Shown here: positions 14,729 through 24,041 of the stretch, one piece after another
Layout of the letters: each line of letters begins with the position of its first letter
Position numbering within the stretch: position 1 is the stretch's first letter
Source: Pseudomonas guariconensis
Lineage (GTDB): Bacteria; Pseudomonadota; Gammaproteobacteria; Pseudomonadales; Pseudomonadaceae
DNA length: 64,000 nucleotides
Reading direction: 5' to 3'
NCBI RefSeq assembly: GCF_900102675.1
Contig: NZ_FMYX01000016.1
Coordinates: 44,153 to 108,152 of the forward strand
Position numbers and translations under genes: made by a program
Notes under the pieces: generated by a model
Database searches by the model: none
What the model was told of the DNA's origin: nothing
The model's input: the letters and a program-made list of their open reading frames with translations, nothing else

Positions 14729-16902
14729 GCACATCGAGCCTGCCCCTGCGCTGGCTGCAGAGCCTGGAATGGCGCCGGGGCTTCTTTGCCTGGGCGCGCA
14801 CCGACGGGGTGACCTGGGTCTACATCTTCAAGGTCCTGGCAGCCGCCTTCATCACCTTGTGGCTGGCCATGCGTCTGGAGCTGCCGCAACCGCGCACGGC
14901 GATGATCACCGTGTTCATCGTCATGCAGCCACAGAGCGGGCATGTGTTCGCCAAAAGCTTCTACCGGGTGCTCGGCACCCTGGCGGGCTCGGCGATGATG
15001 GTCGCGCTGGTCGCGCTCTTTCCGCAGAACACCGAGCTGTTCCTGCCCAGCCTTGCGTTGTGGGTCGGCCTGTGTTCGGCCGGCGCCATGCGCTACCGCA
15101 CCTTCCAGGCCTATGGTTTCGTGCTGGCCGGGTATACCGCGGCGATGATCGGCCTGCCGGTGTTGCAGCACCCCGACCAAGCGTTCATGGCGGCGGTGTG
15201 GCGGGTGCTGGAAATCTCCCTGGGGATCCTGGTGTCGACCTTGGTCAGCGCGGCGATCCTGCCCCAGTCGGCCAGCGCCGCCATGCGCAACGCCCTGTAC
15301 CAACGCTTTGGCGTGTTCGCCGGGGTGGTGGTCGAGGCCCTGCGTGGCGACAGCCAGCCGGACCGCTACGAAAGCAGCAACGTGCGTTTCATCGCCGAGG
15401 CCGTGGGCCTGGAGAGTCTGCGCAACGTCACCGCCTTCGAAGACCCGCACATGCGCAGGCGCTCGGGCCGGCTGGTGCGCATGAACAGCGAGTTCATGGC
15501 CATCACCACCCGCTTCAACGCCCTGCACAGTCTGCTGGAGCGCCTGCGCGCCCGTGGGCCGTTGCAGATCGTCGGGGCCATCGAGCCGGGCCTGGCGACC
15601 CTTGCCGAATTGCTCGACCCCTATGTGGGCCGCGCCCTGACCGACGCCGATGCGCTGCGCCTGACCCTGGAGCTGGCGGCCTACAAGGAAGGGCTGCAAG
15701 CCCAGGTGCGCGGCCTGCGCGCCGACTACCTCGAGACCGAGCCCAGCGAGTCGGACCTGCTCGACTTCCACACCGCCTTCGAGCTGCTTTACCGCTTCGT
15801 CGACGAGATGTACAGCTACGCCCAGACCCACGCCTCGCTCGCTGCCCACAGGCACGAGCGCGAACAGTGGGACGAGCCCTACGTGGCCCAGACCAACTGG
15901 CTGGTGTCGCTGGCTGCCGGCGTGCGTGCCTCGGCGGTGCTGTTGCTGCTGGGCAGCTACTGGCTACTCAGCGACTGGCCAAGCGGCGCCATGATGACGC
16001 TGATCGCGACAGTCACCGTGGGGCTGTCGGCTGCCTCGCCGAACCCCAAACGCATGTCGTTCCAGATGGCGTGCGGCACGATGATCGGCGCCTTCGTCGG
16101 CTTCTTCGAGACCTTCTTCGTCTTCCCCTGGATCGATGGTTTCCCATTGCTGTGCATGGTGCTGGCGCCGGTGTTCGTGCTCGGGGCGTTTCTGTCCTCG
16201 CGCCCGGCCTATGCTGGCTACGGGATCGGCCTGCTGGTGTTCTTCGCCATCGGCTCGGTGCCGAACAACCTGACGGTGTACGACCCCTACGTGTTCATCA
16301 ACGATTACATCGGCATGGTCATCGGCATGCTGGTCTGCGCCGCCGCCGGGGCGATCATCCTGCCGCCCAACAGCCGTTGGCTGTGGAGCCGCCTGGAGCA
16401 GGACCTGCGTGAGCAAGTGCTATTTGCCATCACCGGTCGCCTGCGCGGACTGGGCTCGGCGTTCGAGAGCCGTACCCGCGACCTGCTCCACCAGGCCTAC
16501 GGTTTGGCTGCCGGCCGGCCGCAGGTGCAGAGCGAGCTGATGCGCTGGATGTTCACTGTCCTGGAAATCGGCCACGCGATCATCGAGCTGCGCAAGGAAC
16601 AGGTGCGCGCCCCGATCCACCCGGCCTATGCCGAAAGCCAGCCCTGGCGCCAGGCCATCCGCGTGATGGGCCGGGCCTTGGCGCGGCTGTTCCTGCAGCC
16701 CAACGCCAGCAACCACGAACGCGCCCTGGTGGCGGTTGACCATGCCATCAGCCGCGTGCAGGCCACCGACGAACCCTTCGCCCGGCACTTCGACACCTCG
16801 GTGTTGCGTCGGGTGCAGAGCTACCTGCATTTCATTCGTACGTCCCTGCTCGACCCCAAGTCGCCCCTGGCTCCGGCCAAAGGATTGCACCATGCCTCGT
16901 GA
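14725..16902 (+). CDS. FUSC family efflux inner-membrane protein (AaeB/fusaric acid resistance type)
   Basis: 725 residues in two similar halves. Each half has a cluster of hydrophobic segments (about 25-180 and 385-530) followed by a soluble helical part, the FUSC layout. Landmarks are LPQPRTAMITVFIVMQPQSG in the first half and MTLIATVTVGLSAASPNP in the second. It probably exports aromatic carboxylic acids or related compounds using the proton gradient. It is coupled to the OMF gene by a 4-bp overlap and its end overlaps the DUF1656 gene by 11 bp. Confidence 0.9.
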   Translation: MSTSSLPLRWLQSLEWRRGFFAWARTDGVTWVYIFKVLAAAFITLWLAMRLELPQPRTAMITVFIVMQPQSGHVFAKSFYRVLGTLAGSAMMVALVALFPQNTELFLPSLALWVGLCSAGAMRYRTFQAYGFVLAGYTAAMIGLPVLQHPDQAFMAAVWRVLEISLGILVSTLVSAAILPQSASAAMRNALYQRFGVFAGVVVEALRGDSQPDRYESSNVRFIAEAVGLESLRNVTAFEDPHMRRRSGRLVRMNSEFMAITTRFNALHSLLERLRARGPLQIVGAIEPGLATLAELLDPYVGRALTDADALRLTLELAAYKEGLQAQVRGLRADYLETEPSESDLLDFHTAFELLYRFVDEMYSYAQTHASLAAHRHEREQWDEPYVAQTNWLVSLAAGVRASAVLLLLGSYWLLSDWPSGAMMTLIATVTVGLSAASPNPKRMSFQMACGTMIGAFVGFFETFFVFPWIDGFPLLCMVLAPVFVLGAFLSSRPAYAGYGIGLLVFFAIGSVPNNLTVYDPYVFINDYIGMVIGMLVCAAAGAIILPPNSRWLWSRLEQDLREQVLFAITGRLRGLGSAFESRTRDLLHQAYGLAAGRPQVQSELMRWMFTVLEIGHAIIELRKEQVRAPIHPAYAESQPWRQAIRVMGRALARLFLQPNASNHERALVAVDHAISRVQATDEPFARHFDTSVLRRVQSYLHFIRTSLLDPKSPLAPAKGLHHAS

Positions 16903-17092
16903 AATCGCCTTCCATGGCGTGTACATGCCCACCATGACCTTGATGTTCCTGTTCGCCGCAGGTCTGGCCTGGGGCCTGGACCGCTTCATCGCAAGCCATG
17001 ACGGCTACCGCTTCTTCTGGCACCCGGCGCTGCTGCGCCTGTGCCTGTTCATCTGCCTCTTCGGCGCCATGGCGCTGTCTGTCTACTGGTGA
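16892..17092 (+). CDS. DUF1656 small membrane protein (AaeX-like)
   Basis: 66 residues starting MPREIAFHGVYMPTMTLMFL, with two hydrophobic segments. It matches the DUF1656/AaeX pattern of small proteins found between FUSC and HlyD genes. The role is unknown and it is probably an accessory subunit. The ATG lies inside the end of the FUSC frame, and the HlyD gene begins 10 bp after its stop, so the four genes form one operon. Confidence 0.88.
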   Translation: MPREIAFHGVYMPTMTLMFLFAAGLAWGLDRFIASHDGYRFFWHPALLRLCLFICLFGAMALSVYW

Positions 17093-17102
17093 GAATCCTT
17101 CG

Positions 17103-17963
17103 ATGAAAAAATTCTTCAGCCTGATCGCCACCCTGCTGGTGCTGGCGGGCGCCGTGGTGATCGGTCGCCAGTTGTGGCTGCACTACATGACCACCCCCTG
17201 GACCCGTGACGGCCGGGTGCGCGCCGACATCATCAACGTCGCTGCTGACGTGCCGGGCTACGTGGTGGACGTGCCAGTCAAGGACAACCAACGCGTGAAG
17301 AAGGGAGACCTGCTGATCCAGATCGACCCCGAGCACTACCAGCTGGCGGTGGACCAAGCCAAGGCCCTGGTCGCCTCGCGCAAGGCCACGTGGGAGATGC
17401 GCAAGGTCAACGCCAAGCGCCGCGCCGACCTGGACAACCTGGTGATCTCCAAGGAAAACCGCGACGACGCCAGCAACATCGCAAGCGCCGCGCTGGCCGA
17501 CTACCAGCAGGCCCAGGCCCAACTGGCGGCCGCCGAACTCAACCTCAAGCGCACGCGGATCATTGCCACGGTCGATGGCTACGTCACCAACCTCAACATC
17601 CACAAGGGCGACTACGCCCGCACCGGCGAGGCGGTGATGGCGGTGGTGGATGAGAACTCGTTCTGGGTGTATGGCTTCTTCGAGGAGACCAAGCTGCCCC
17701 ACGTGAAGGTGGGCGACCAGGCCGAACTGCAGATGATGAGCGGCGAGCGCATCAAGGGGCATGTGGAGAGTATCGCCCGCGGCATCTACGACCGCGACAA
17801 CCCGCAGAGCCGCGAGCTGATCGCCGACGTGAACCCGACCTTCAACTGGGTGCGTCTGGCCCAGCGGGTGCCGGTGCGCATTCATATCGATCAAGTGCCG
17901 GAAGGCTTTTTGCTGGCGGCGGGGACCACCTGCACGGTGGTGGTCAAGCCGAGCGAGGGCTGA
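17103..17963 (+). CDS. HlyD/EmrA-type periplasmic adaptor (AaeA-like)
   Basis: 286 residues. One N-terminal transmembrane anchor (FSLIATLLVLAGAVVIG) precedes TTPWTRDGRVRADIINVAADVPG, the start of the lipoyl half-motif. A coiled-coil hairpin lies at about 75-150, then TRIIATVDGYVTNL and a beta-barrel region (FFEETKLPHVKVGDQAEL). It joins the FUSC pump to the outer-membrane channel. Last gene of the operon; a REP palindrome follows 25 bp later. Confidence 0.92.
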   Translation: MKKFFSLIATLLVLAGAVVIGRQLWLHYMTTPWTRDGRVRADIINVAADVPGYVVDVPVKDNQRVKKGDLLIQIDPEHYQLAVDQAKALVASRKATWEMRKVNAKRRADLDNLVISKENRDDASNIASAALADYQQAQAQLAAAELNLKRTRIIATVDGYVTNLNIHKGDYARTGEAVMAVVDENSFWVYGFFEETKLPHVKVGDQAELQMMSGERIKGHVESIARGIYDRDNPQSRELIADVNPTFNWVRLAQRVPVRIHIDQVPEGFLLAAGTTCTVVVKPSEG

Positions 17964-17987
17964 TCCGAATTCGGCATTGAGGCTCCT

Positions 17988-18019
17988 GACGCATTCGCGG
18001 GTTCACCCGCGAATGCGTC
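17988..18019 (+). repeat. REP palindrome after the FUSC efflux operon
   Basis: GACGCATTCGCGGG and its complement pair around ttca; the 32 bp are a perfect palindrome apart from the centre. It lies between the convergent HlyD and stress-protein genes and may act as a bidirectional terminator. Confidence 0.85.
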
Positions 18020-18043
18020 GGTGGCAGCACCGAGCCTGTTGGC

Positions 18044-18493
18044 TTATCCCGCCGCCCCGACCAACACCGGAACCTGCACCCGGTCGATCACCTTCGCGCT
18101 TATCGATGGATCCAGCAGCCGCCCGAGCCGCGACAGATGGCGGTGGCCCATGATGATCAGTTCGCATTCCAGCGCCCTGGCCTTGCCGACGATGGCCTCG
18201 ACGGGCTCTGCGGCGACCATGCAGCCATGGCTGCTGAAACCTGCCTTGCGCAACGCACGTACCGCCGTGGCCACGGCCTGGTCTGCCAGGTGCTGTTCTT
18301 CGCAGGCGGCCGGATACTCCTGCTGTTCCTCTTCGGTGTAGGCCATCGGGTGATCGTGCACGGCGAAGGTCGTGTCGATGGCCAGCAGCACGTGCAGTTC
18401 GTGCTCGCCGGGCCGGCAGTGACGCTGGGCGAGGTCGAGCAGGGCGCTGGTGGCAGGGGAGGCGTCGATGGCGATCAGGACCGGGCGGGGCAT
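18044..18493 (-). CDS. Universal stress protein (UspA family)
   Basis: 149 residues from the ATG at 18493 with AAGGA upstream. It starts PRPVLIAIDASPATSALLDLA and has IIMGHRHLSRLGRLLDPSISAKVI followed by VPVLV, the UspA fold with a G-x2-x9-type ATP-binding pattern that is partly degenerate (GHRHLSRLGRLL). It is a cytoplasmic single-domain protein, usually induced by stress. It stands alone between the two efflux cassettes. Confidence 0.85.
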   Translation of the reverse strand: MPRPVLIAIDASPATSALLDLAQRHCRPGEHELHVLLAIDTTFAVHDHPMAYTEEEQQEYPAACEEQHLADQAVATAVRALRKAGFSSHGCMVAAEPVEAIVGKARALECELIIMGHRHLSRLGRLLDPSISAKVIDRVQVPVLVGAAG

Positions 18494-18522
18494 GGAGGTT
18501 CCTTCGGTTCGGTGGTGGCCTT

Positions 18523-18545
18523 GTTGCGGGTTCACCCGCGAAGCT
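18523..18545 (+). repeat. REP-like half element
   Basis: Contains GCGGGTTCACCCGC, the core palindrome of the local REP family, in the 180-bp gap between the stress-protein gene and the next LysR gene. The outer arms are not complementary, so this is a core-only copy. Confidence 0.7.
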
Positions 18546-18672
18546 GTGCGCACCATTCTTGATCGTCCATCGCGTTGGATAAATGGCCCACCACGCACGG
18601 GGACATTGCGCCAGACGCAACCATCCGGCCTGATAAGATGTCCTTTCCCACAGCTGTCACGGAAAACGGCCC

Positions 18673-19581
18673 ATGCAATTGCCCGACATGAACCTGCTCG
18701 TCGCCCTCGATGCCCTGCTCGATGAGGGCAGTGTGGTCGGCGCGGCGCAGCGCATGAACCTCAGCCCCGCCGCGATGAGCCGCACCCTGGGGCGGATCCG
18801 CGATGCCCTGGGCGACCCGATCCTGGTGCGCGCTGGCCGTGGCCTGGTGCCCACGCCCCGAGCCCTGGCCCTGCGCGAGCAGGTCTCGGCCTTGGTCGAG
18901 CAGGCCGGGCAGGTGTTTCGCAGTGGCGATGAGGTGGATCTGCCGAACCTGGAGCGGGCCTTCAACATCCGCACCAACGACCTGTTCATCGCCCTGTACG
19001 GCGCCCAGTTGTTGCGCATGATGCACGAGCAGGCGCCGCGCACGGTGCTCAGGTTCGTGCCCGAGAGCCCGGGTGGCGATGACGACAGCGTGCTGCGCGA
19101 CGGGCGCACCGATTTGATCATCAGCTCGACCGTGGAGTTGGGTCCGGAGATCAAGGTGCAGAGCCTGTTTCACACCGAATACATTGGCCTGGCGCGCCGC
19201 GACCACCCGATCTTCGACGCCCAGATCACCCCGCAGCGCTTTGCCGCCTACCCGCAGATCAGCGTGTCGCGACGCGGCCGGGCTAACGGGCCGATCGATG
19301 TGGAACTGGCCAACTTCAAGGCTCAGCGGCGCGTGGCGCTGATCACCCCGAGCTTTCATTCGGCGATGTTCTCGCTACCGGATTCCGACCTGATCCTGCC
19401 GATGCCGGCCAACATCCTCAACAGCGTGAACAAGCTGGGCCTGCCGCTGCGCTCGTTCCAGATCCCGCTGCCGCTGGAGCAGGTGACCGTCATGCAGGCC
19501 TGGCACCCGCGCTTTCAGAACGACCCGGCCCATCGTTGGTTGCGTCAGACGCTCAAGGCCTGCTGCAGCGTCGATCCCTGA
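18673..19581 (+). CDS. LysR family transcriptional regulator (upstream of EmrAB-type pump)
   Basis: 302 residues. The HTH is MNLLVALDALLDEGSVVGAAQRMNLSPAAMSRTLGRIRDALG, followed by DPILVRAGRGLVPTPRA, the NodD/SyrM-like subgroup pattern (two-letter difference from the classic RTTR motif). It reads in the same direction as the MFS pump genes and ends 280 bp before them. Control of that pump is likely from position but not shown. Confidence 0.88.
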   Translation: MQLPDMNLLVALDALLDEGSVVGAAQRMNLSPAAMSRTLGRIRDALGDPILVRAGRGLVPTPRALALREQVSALVEQAGQVFRSGDEVDLPNLERAFNIRTNDLFIALYGAQLLRMMHEQAPRTVLRFVPESPGGDDDSVLRDGRTDLIISSTVELGPEIKVQSLFHTEYIGLARRDHPIFDAQITPQRFAAYPQISVSRRGRANGPIDVELANFKAQRRVALITPSFHSAMFSLPDSDLILPMPANILNSVNKLGLPLRSFQIPLPLEQVTVMQAWHPRFQNDPAHRWLRQTLKACCSVDP

Positions 19582-19861
19582 CGGGGCCATTCGCGGATCA
19601 ATCGGAGCGACGATCACCGCAGATTCATTAGGCGCGGGTTCAGCCGTGACCACGGGCGCAGCCCGTGCCATGCGCCGCGTCGTCTGATTTCGCGGGTAAG
19701 CCCGCTCACACAGGGGATATGTGGGCGCGGCGACTCCCCCCTAACAATTGTGTCGATTGCGTCTGGTGCAACATAAAACTGCCAATAAGTCAGTTTTCGT
19801 CAGCATTCGACCTTCTTAGACTTCCCTCCTGCCTTGAATTTGTTGCTGGAGATGTCTGTCC
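19582..19861. other. Intergenic region with REP-like repeats and an operator candidate
   Basis: The left part holds several REP-like pieces (gcgggttcagccgt near 19633; cgcgggtaagcccgct at 19691-19706; an inverted ACGGGC-GCA-GCCCGT near 19660). The right part is AT-richer and probably carries the pump promoter. AACTG and CAGTT at 19777-19781 and 19791-19795 form an inverted repeat with a 9-bp spacer, a size that would suit a LysR-type regulator. Confidence 0.45.
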
Positions 19862-21403
19862 ATGAGTTCCCTGTCCGCGCCTTCCGCCGTGCCTGTCGCC
19901 GCTCCGGCGCCTGCAGCACCGGTGCAGACGGCGTTCGGCCTGCGGGTGGTGGTCGGGCTGTTCGGCGTGTTGTTGGCGGTGCTCTGCGCCGGACTCAATG
20001 AGGCGGTGACGAAAATTTCCCTGGCCGACATCCGCGGCGCCATGGGCATCGGCGCCGATGAAGGCGCCTGGCTGCTGGCGGTGTATTCGGCCGCCTCGGT
20101 CTCGGCCATGGCCTTCGCGCCTTGGATGGCCGGCACCTTTTCCCTGCGCCGCTTCACGTTATGCGCGACCGGTCTGTTCGCCGTGCTAGGCCTGGTCCAG
20201 CCCTTCGCGCCCAATCTGCACAGCCTGATGCTACTGCGCATCGTCCAGGGCCTGGCATCGGGGGCCTTACCGCCGATGCTGATGACCGTGGCGCTGCGCT
20301 TTCTGCCCCCGGGTATCAAGATCTATGGCCTGGCCTGCTATGCCCTGACCGCGACCTTCGGCCCCAACCTGGGCACGCCATTGGCGGGCTTGTGGACGGA
20401 ATATGTCGGTTGGCAGTGGGCGTTCTGGCAGATCATCCTGCCGTCGGGTCTGGCCATGTTCTGCGTGGGCTGGGGCTTGCCCCAGGACCCGCTGCGTCTG
20501 GAGCGTTTCAAGCAATTCGACTGGCGGGGCGTGGTGCTCGGCCTGCCGGCCATCAGCTGCATCGTCCTGGGCTTGTCCCTGGGCGATCGTTGGGGCTGGT
20601 TCGATTCGCCGCTGATTTGTTGGCTGCTCGGTGGTGGCGTGCTGCTGCTGGTGCTGTTCATGTACAACGAATGGTCCGAGCCACTGCCGTTCTTCCAGCT
20701 GCGCCTGCTGACGCGGCGCAACCTGAGCTTTGCCCTGGTGACACTGGCCGGCGTGCTGATCGTGCTCTCGGGCGTGGGCAGCATCCCTTCGGCGTACCTG
20801 GCGCAGATCCAGGGCTATCGCCCGGCGCAGACCAGCCCGTTGATGATGCTGGTGGCCATGCCGCAACTGATCGCCCTGCCGCTCACGGCAGCACTGTGCA
20901 ACATCCGTGCGGTGGACTGCCGCTGGGTGCTGGCGCTGGGCCTGGGGATGCTGGCGGTCTCCTGCGTGGGCAGCAGCCTGCTGACTTCGCAATGGATCCG
21001 CGGCGACTTCTACCCCTTCTACCTGCTGCAGGTGTTCGGTCAGCCGATGTCGGTGCTGCCGCTGCTGATGCTCTCCACCAATGGCATGACGCCCCAGGAA
21101 GGCCCGTTCGCCTCCAGCTGGTTCAACACCGTCAAGGGGCTGGCCTCGGTGATCGCCACCGGGCTGCTGGACGCCCTGGGCACCGTGCGTCGGCATTTTC
21201 ATTCCAACCATCTGGTGGACAGCCTGGGCAACGCGCCACTGGTCGATGACCAGGCGGCAGGCCTGGCCCGGCGCCTCCACGAACAAGCCCAAGTGCTGAC
21301 TTCGGCCGACCTGTACCTGGTCATGGCCGGTGTCGCCGTGGCCCTGATCTGCCTGATTCCTTTCGTGCCTACCCGGATCTACCCACCGCGTGCGGTGGCC
21401 TGA
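19862..21403 (+). CDS. MFS multidrug transporter, DHA2/EmrB family
   Basis: 513 residues with 14 hydrophobic segments. It begins GLRVVVGLFGVLLAVLCAGLNEAVTKISLADIRGAMG, then GADEGAWLLAVYSAASVSAM, as in EmrB-type proton antiporters. GTPLAGLWTEYVGWQWAFW is the family motif C/D1 region. It exports hydrophobic or aromatic toxic compounds, working with the adaptor and channel encoded next. The adaptor gene starts 27 bp after its stop. Confidence 0.9.
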   Translation: MSSLSAPSAVPVAAPAPAAPVQTAFGLRVVVGLFGVLLAVLCAGLNEAVTKISLADIRGAMGIGADEGAWLLAVYSAASVSAMAFAPWMAGTFSLRRFTLCATGLFAVLGLVQPFAPNLHSLMLLRIVQGLASGALPPMLMTVALRFLPPGIKIYGLACYALTATFGPNLGTPLAGLWTEYVGWQWAFWQIILPSGLAMFCVGWGLPQDPLRLERFKQFDWRGVVLGLPAISCIVLGLSLGDRWGWFDSPLICWLLGGGVLLLVLFMYNEWSEPLPFFQLRLLTRRNLSFALVTLAGVLIVLSGVGSIPSAYLAQIQGYRPAQTSPLMMLVAMPQLIALPLTAALCNIRAVDCRWVLALGLGMLAVSCVGSSLLTSQWIRGDFYPFYLLQVFGQPMSVLPLLMLSTNGMTPQEGPFASSWFNTVKGLASVIATGLLDALGTVRRHFHSNHLVDSLGNAPLVDDQAAGLARRLHEQAQVLTSADLYLVMAGVAVALICLIPFVPTRIYPPRAVA

Positions 21404-21430
21404 CGCCTGGATGAATTCGAGACTGTAGAA

Positions 21431-22492
21431 ATGACCAACAACCGCAAGACACTCGTGATCGGCTCGGTGCTCGCCGTGGCCGTGCTGGCTGCCCTGGTGA
21501 CCCCCTGGATGCTGGGCAGCGACCACCGGCAAAGCACCAACGATGCGTATGTGACCGCCGACTACACCGTAGTCGCGCCGAAGGTGCCAGGTTTCATCAA
21601 GGAAGTGCTGGTCGAAGACAACCAACAGGTCAGCGCCGGCCAGTTGCTGGCGACCATCGATGATCGCGACTACCGCGCGGCCCTCGACGCCGCCCAAGCC
21701 CAATTGCTGGTGGCCAAGGCGCAGAGCGCCGATGCTCGCGCCACCCTCGAGCGTCAGGCGTCGTTGATCGCCCAGGCCGAAGCGGCGGTGAAGGCCGCCC
21801 AGGCCGAAATGGCCTTTGCCGATCATGAAGTGACCCGCTACAGCCGCCTGGCAGAGCAGGGCGCCGGTACCGTGCAGAACGCCCAGCAGGCGCGCAGCCG
21901 TGTCGAGCAGGCCCGCGCGCGTCTGGCCAACGCCCAGGCGGCGTTGGTCGCCACGCGCAAGCAGGTGGACATCCTCACGGCCCAGGTGGCGAGCGCCGAG
22001 GGCCAGCTCAAGCGTGCCGAGGCTGGCGTTGAGAAAGCCCAATTGGATCTGTCCTACACCCGCATCACCGCGCCGGTGGATGGCATGGTCGGCGAGCGTG
22101 CCCTGCGCATCGGTGCGTACGTCAATCCGGGCGCGCGTCTGCTCTCGGTGGTGCCGCTGCAGCAGGCCTACGTGGTGGGCAACTTCCAGGAAACCCAGCT
22201 CACTCACGTGCAGCCGGGCCAGCCGGTGAGCATCAGTGTCGATACTTTTTCCGGGGAGAAACTGCACGGCCATGTGCAGAGCATCGCCCCGGCCACCGGC
22301 GTCACCTTCGCCGCGGTCAAGCCAGACAATGCCACCGGCAACTTCACCAAGGTGGTGCAGCGTATTCCGGTGAAGATCGTCTTCGATGATGGCCAGCCAC
22401 TGCTCGAGCGCCTGCGGGTGGGGATGTCGGTGGTGGCGACCATCGACACCGACGGCGACACCCTCGATGGCAAAGCGGTGAGCGCGCGATGA
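21431..22492 (+). CDS. HlyD/EmrA family efflux adaptor
   Basis: 353 residues. An N-terminal anchor (LVIGSVLAVAVLAALVTPWML) is followed by STNDAYVTADYTVVAPKVPG, the EmrA lipoyl motif. A long coiled coil runs from about 90 to 205 with alanine/glutamine heptads, then LSYTRITAPVDGMVGERALRIG and a barrel domain. It bridges the MFS pump and the outer-membrane channel. Its stop overlaps the next ATG by four bases. Confidence 0.92.
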   Translation: MTNNRKTLVIGSVLAVAVLAALVTPWMLGSDHRQSTNDAYVTADYTVVAPKVPGFIKEVLVEDNQQVSAGQLLATIDDRDYRAALDAAQAQLLVAKAQSADARATLERQASLIAQAEAAVKAAQAEMAFADHEVTRYSRLAEQGAGTVQNAQQARSRVEQARARLANAQAALVATRKQVDILTAQVASAEGQLKRAEAGVEKAQLDLSYTRITAPVDGMVGERALRIGAYVNPGARLLSVVPLQQAYVVGNFQETQLTHVQPGQPVSISVDTFSGEKLHGHVQSIAPATGVTFAAVKPDNATGNFTKVVQRIPVKIVFDDGQPLLERLRVGMSVVATIDTDGDTLDGKAVSAR

Positions 22493-23928
22493 AGGCGGTA
22501 ACACGCATTAGCCCTCTGCTGCTGGCGGTGATGCTCGCCGGCTGCACCCTCGGGCCGGATTTCAAGCGCCCCGAGAGCCAGGCGCCCCAGGCCTGGGCGC
22601 AGCTGCAAGGCGAGGCGGCGGCAAGTCAGCCGACCGCCGAGCCGCTGGAGCTGCGCTGGTGGGACAGCTTCCACGATGCCCGTCTGAGCGCGCTGATCCA
22701 GCACGTCGCCGAACGTAACCTTGACCTGCAAATGGCCAGTGCGCGCCTGCTGCAAAGCCGCGCCTTGCGCAGCACCGTGGCGGCCGACGAGGTGCCTTCG
22801 GTGGATGTGAACGCCGGCTACAGCCGCGCGCGCAACAGCGCCGAAGGCCTGAACGACCCGTCTGGCAAAGCGGGCAAGTCTGCCTTCAATCTATGGCAGG
22901 GCGATCTGGTCGCAGGCTGGGAGCTGGACCTGTGGGGACGGGTACGTCGCCAGGTCGAGGCGGCCGATGCTTCGGTGCAAGTGGCCGAGAACGACCGGCG
23001 CGGCGTACTGCTGGCGCTGTTGTCCGAAACGGCAGGTGATTACATCCAGTTGCGCGCGGTGCAGCACACCCTGGAAGTCACCCAGGACAACCTCAAGGTC
23101 GCCCGGCACAGCCTCAAGCTGTCCCAGGATCGTCAGGCCGAAGGCGTCGCTACGCGCCTGGACGTGGCCCAGGCCAGCGCCCAGGTGGCGTCGATCGAGG
23201 CGCGTTTGCCCACGCTGGAGGCGCGCCGCGACGACCTGATCAACGCCCTGAGCCTGCTCGCCGCGCAACCTCCGCGTAGCCTGCAAAGCGAGTTGCTGGC
23301 CCCTGGCGATTTGCCGACACCGCAGCAGCGCTTTGCCATCGGCCTGCCGTCAGCGCTCGCCGAGCGCCGTCCTGATATCCGCCAGGCCGAGGCGCGGCTG
23401 CACGCGGCTACCGCCAGCATCGGCGTGGCCAAGGCCGACTTCTACCCGAGCATTCGGCTCTCCGGCAGCGCGGGCTTGCAGGCCATGCAGCTGTCTGACT
23501 TCGGTGCGTGGGACGCCCGGCGTTTCGCCTTCGGCCCGCAGTTGTCGTTGCCGATCTTCGAAGGCGGGCGCCTGAAAGGCACGCTCGAGCTGCGTGAGGC
23601 GCAGCAGCAGGAGGCGGCGCTCAATTACCGCAAAGTGGTGCTGAGTGCCTGGCATGAGATCGACGATGTGCTGCGGTTGTACAACGCCAGCCAGTTGCGT
23701 CGCGATCATCTGGCCGAGGCGGTGAGACAGAACCGCGTCGCGCTGGAGACGGCCCAGCGACAGTACGTGGAAGGGGCGGTGGACTTTCTCAATGTGCTGA
23801 CCGTGCAGAGCGCGCTGCTGGCCAGCGAGGAGCAGTGGATCGATAGTTCGGCGGCAGTGTCCCAGGCGCTGGTGGGGTTGTACAAAGCCCTGGGCGGTGG
23901 CTGGCAGGCGTTCGACGAGAAGGCCTAA
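22489..23928 (+). CDS. Outer-membrane efflux lipoprotein (OprM/NodT family)
   Basis: 479 residues. The signal ends LAVMLAGC at about residue 19 and continues TLGPDFKRPE, the typical RND/MFS outer-membrane lipoprotein start. Two OEP repeats follow, with LRWWDSFHDARL, AGWELDLWGRVRRQVEAA and LAERRPDIRQAEARL. It forms the trimeric exit duct for the EmrAB-type pump. It is coupled to the adaptor gene by ATGA, so the three form a complete tripartite system. Confidence 0.93.
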   Translation: MKAVTRISPLLLAVMLAGCTLGPDFKRPESQAPQAWAQLQGEAAASQPTAEPLELRWWDSFHDARLSALIQHVAERNLDLQMASARLLQSRALRSTVAADEVPSVDVNAGYSRARNSAEGLNDPSGKAGKSAFNLWQGDLVAGWELDLWGRVRRQVEAADASVQVAENDRRGVLLALLSETAGDYIQLRAVQHTLEVTQDNLKVARHSLKLSQDRQAEGVATRLDVAQASAQVASIEARLPTLEARRDDLINALSLLAAQPPRSLQSELLAPGDLPTPQQRFAIGLPSALAERRPDIRQAEARLHAATASIGVAKADFYPSIRLSGSAGLQAMQLSDFGAWDARRFAFGPQLSLPIFEGGRLKGTLELREAQQQEAALNYRKVVLSAWHEIDDVLRLYNASQLRRDHLAEAVRQNRVALETAQRQYVEGAVDFLNVLTVQSALLASEEQWIDSSAAVSQALVGLYKALGGGWQAFDEKA

Positions 23929-24041
23929 GGGGCCGCTATGCGGCCCGTCCCAGGCTTCGCCAGCGCCCACAGGTACTGTGGCTTTCAAGGGCCGCAGGGC
24001 ACCTGTGGGCGGGGGGTAGCCGCGAAAGGCGCTGCGCCGTA
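23929..24041. other. Convergent intergenic hairpins
   Basis: GGGCCGC-TAT-GCGGCCC at 23929-23946 is a strong stem just after the channel gene stop and may end its transcript, although the T-run is missing. GCCCACAGGT near 23968 and ACCTGTGGGC near 24001 form a larger imperfect palindrome. Both lie between the pump operon and the convergent dehydrogenase gene. Confidence 0.5.

Noticed and set aside
20267..22504. Long minus-strand frame opposite the MFS and EmrA genes
   Set aside because: Shadow of the pump genes; no family features, and the sense frames are unmistakable.
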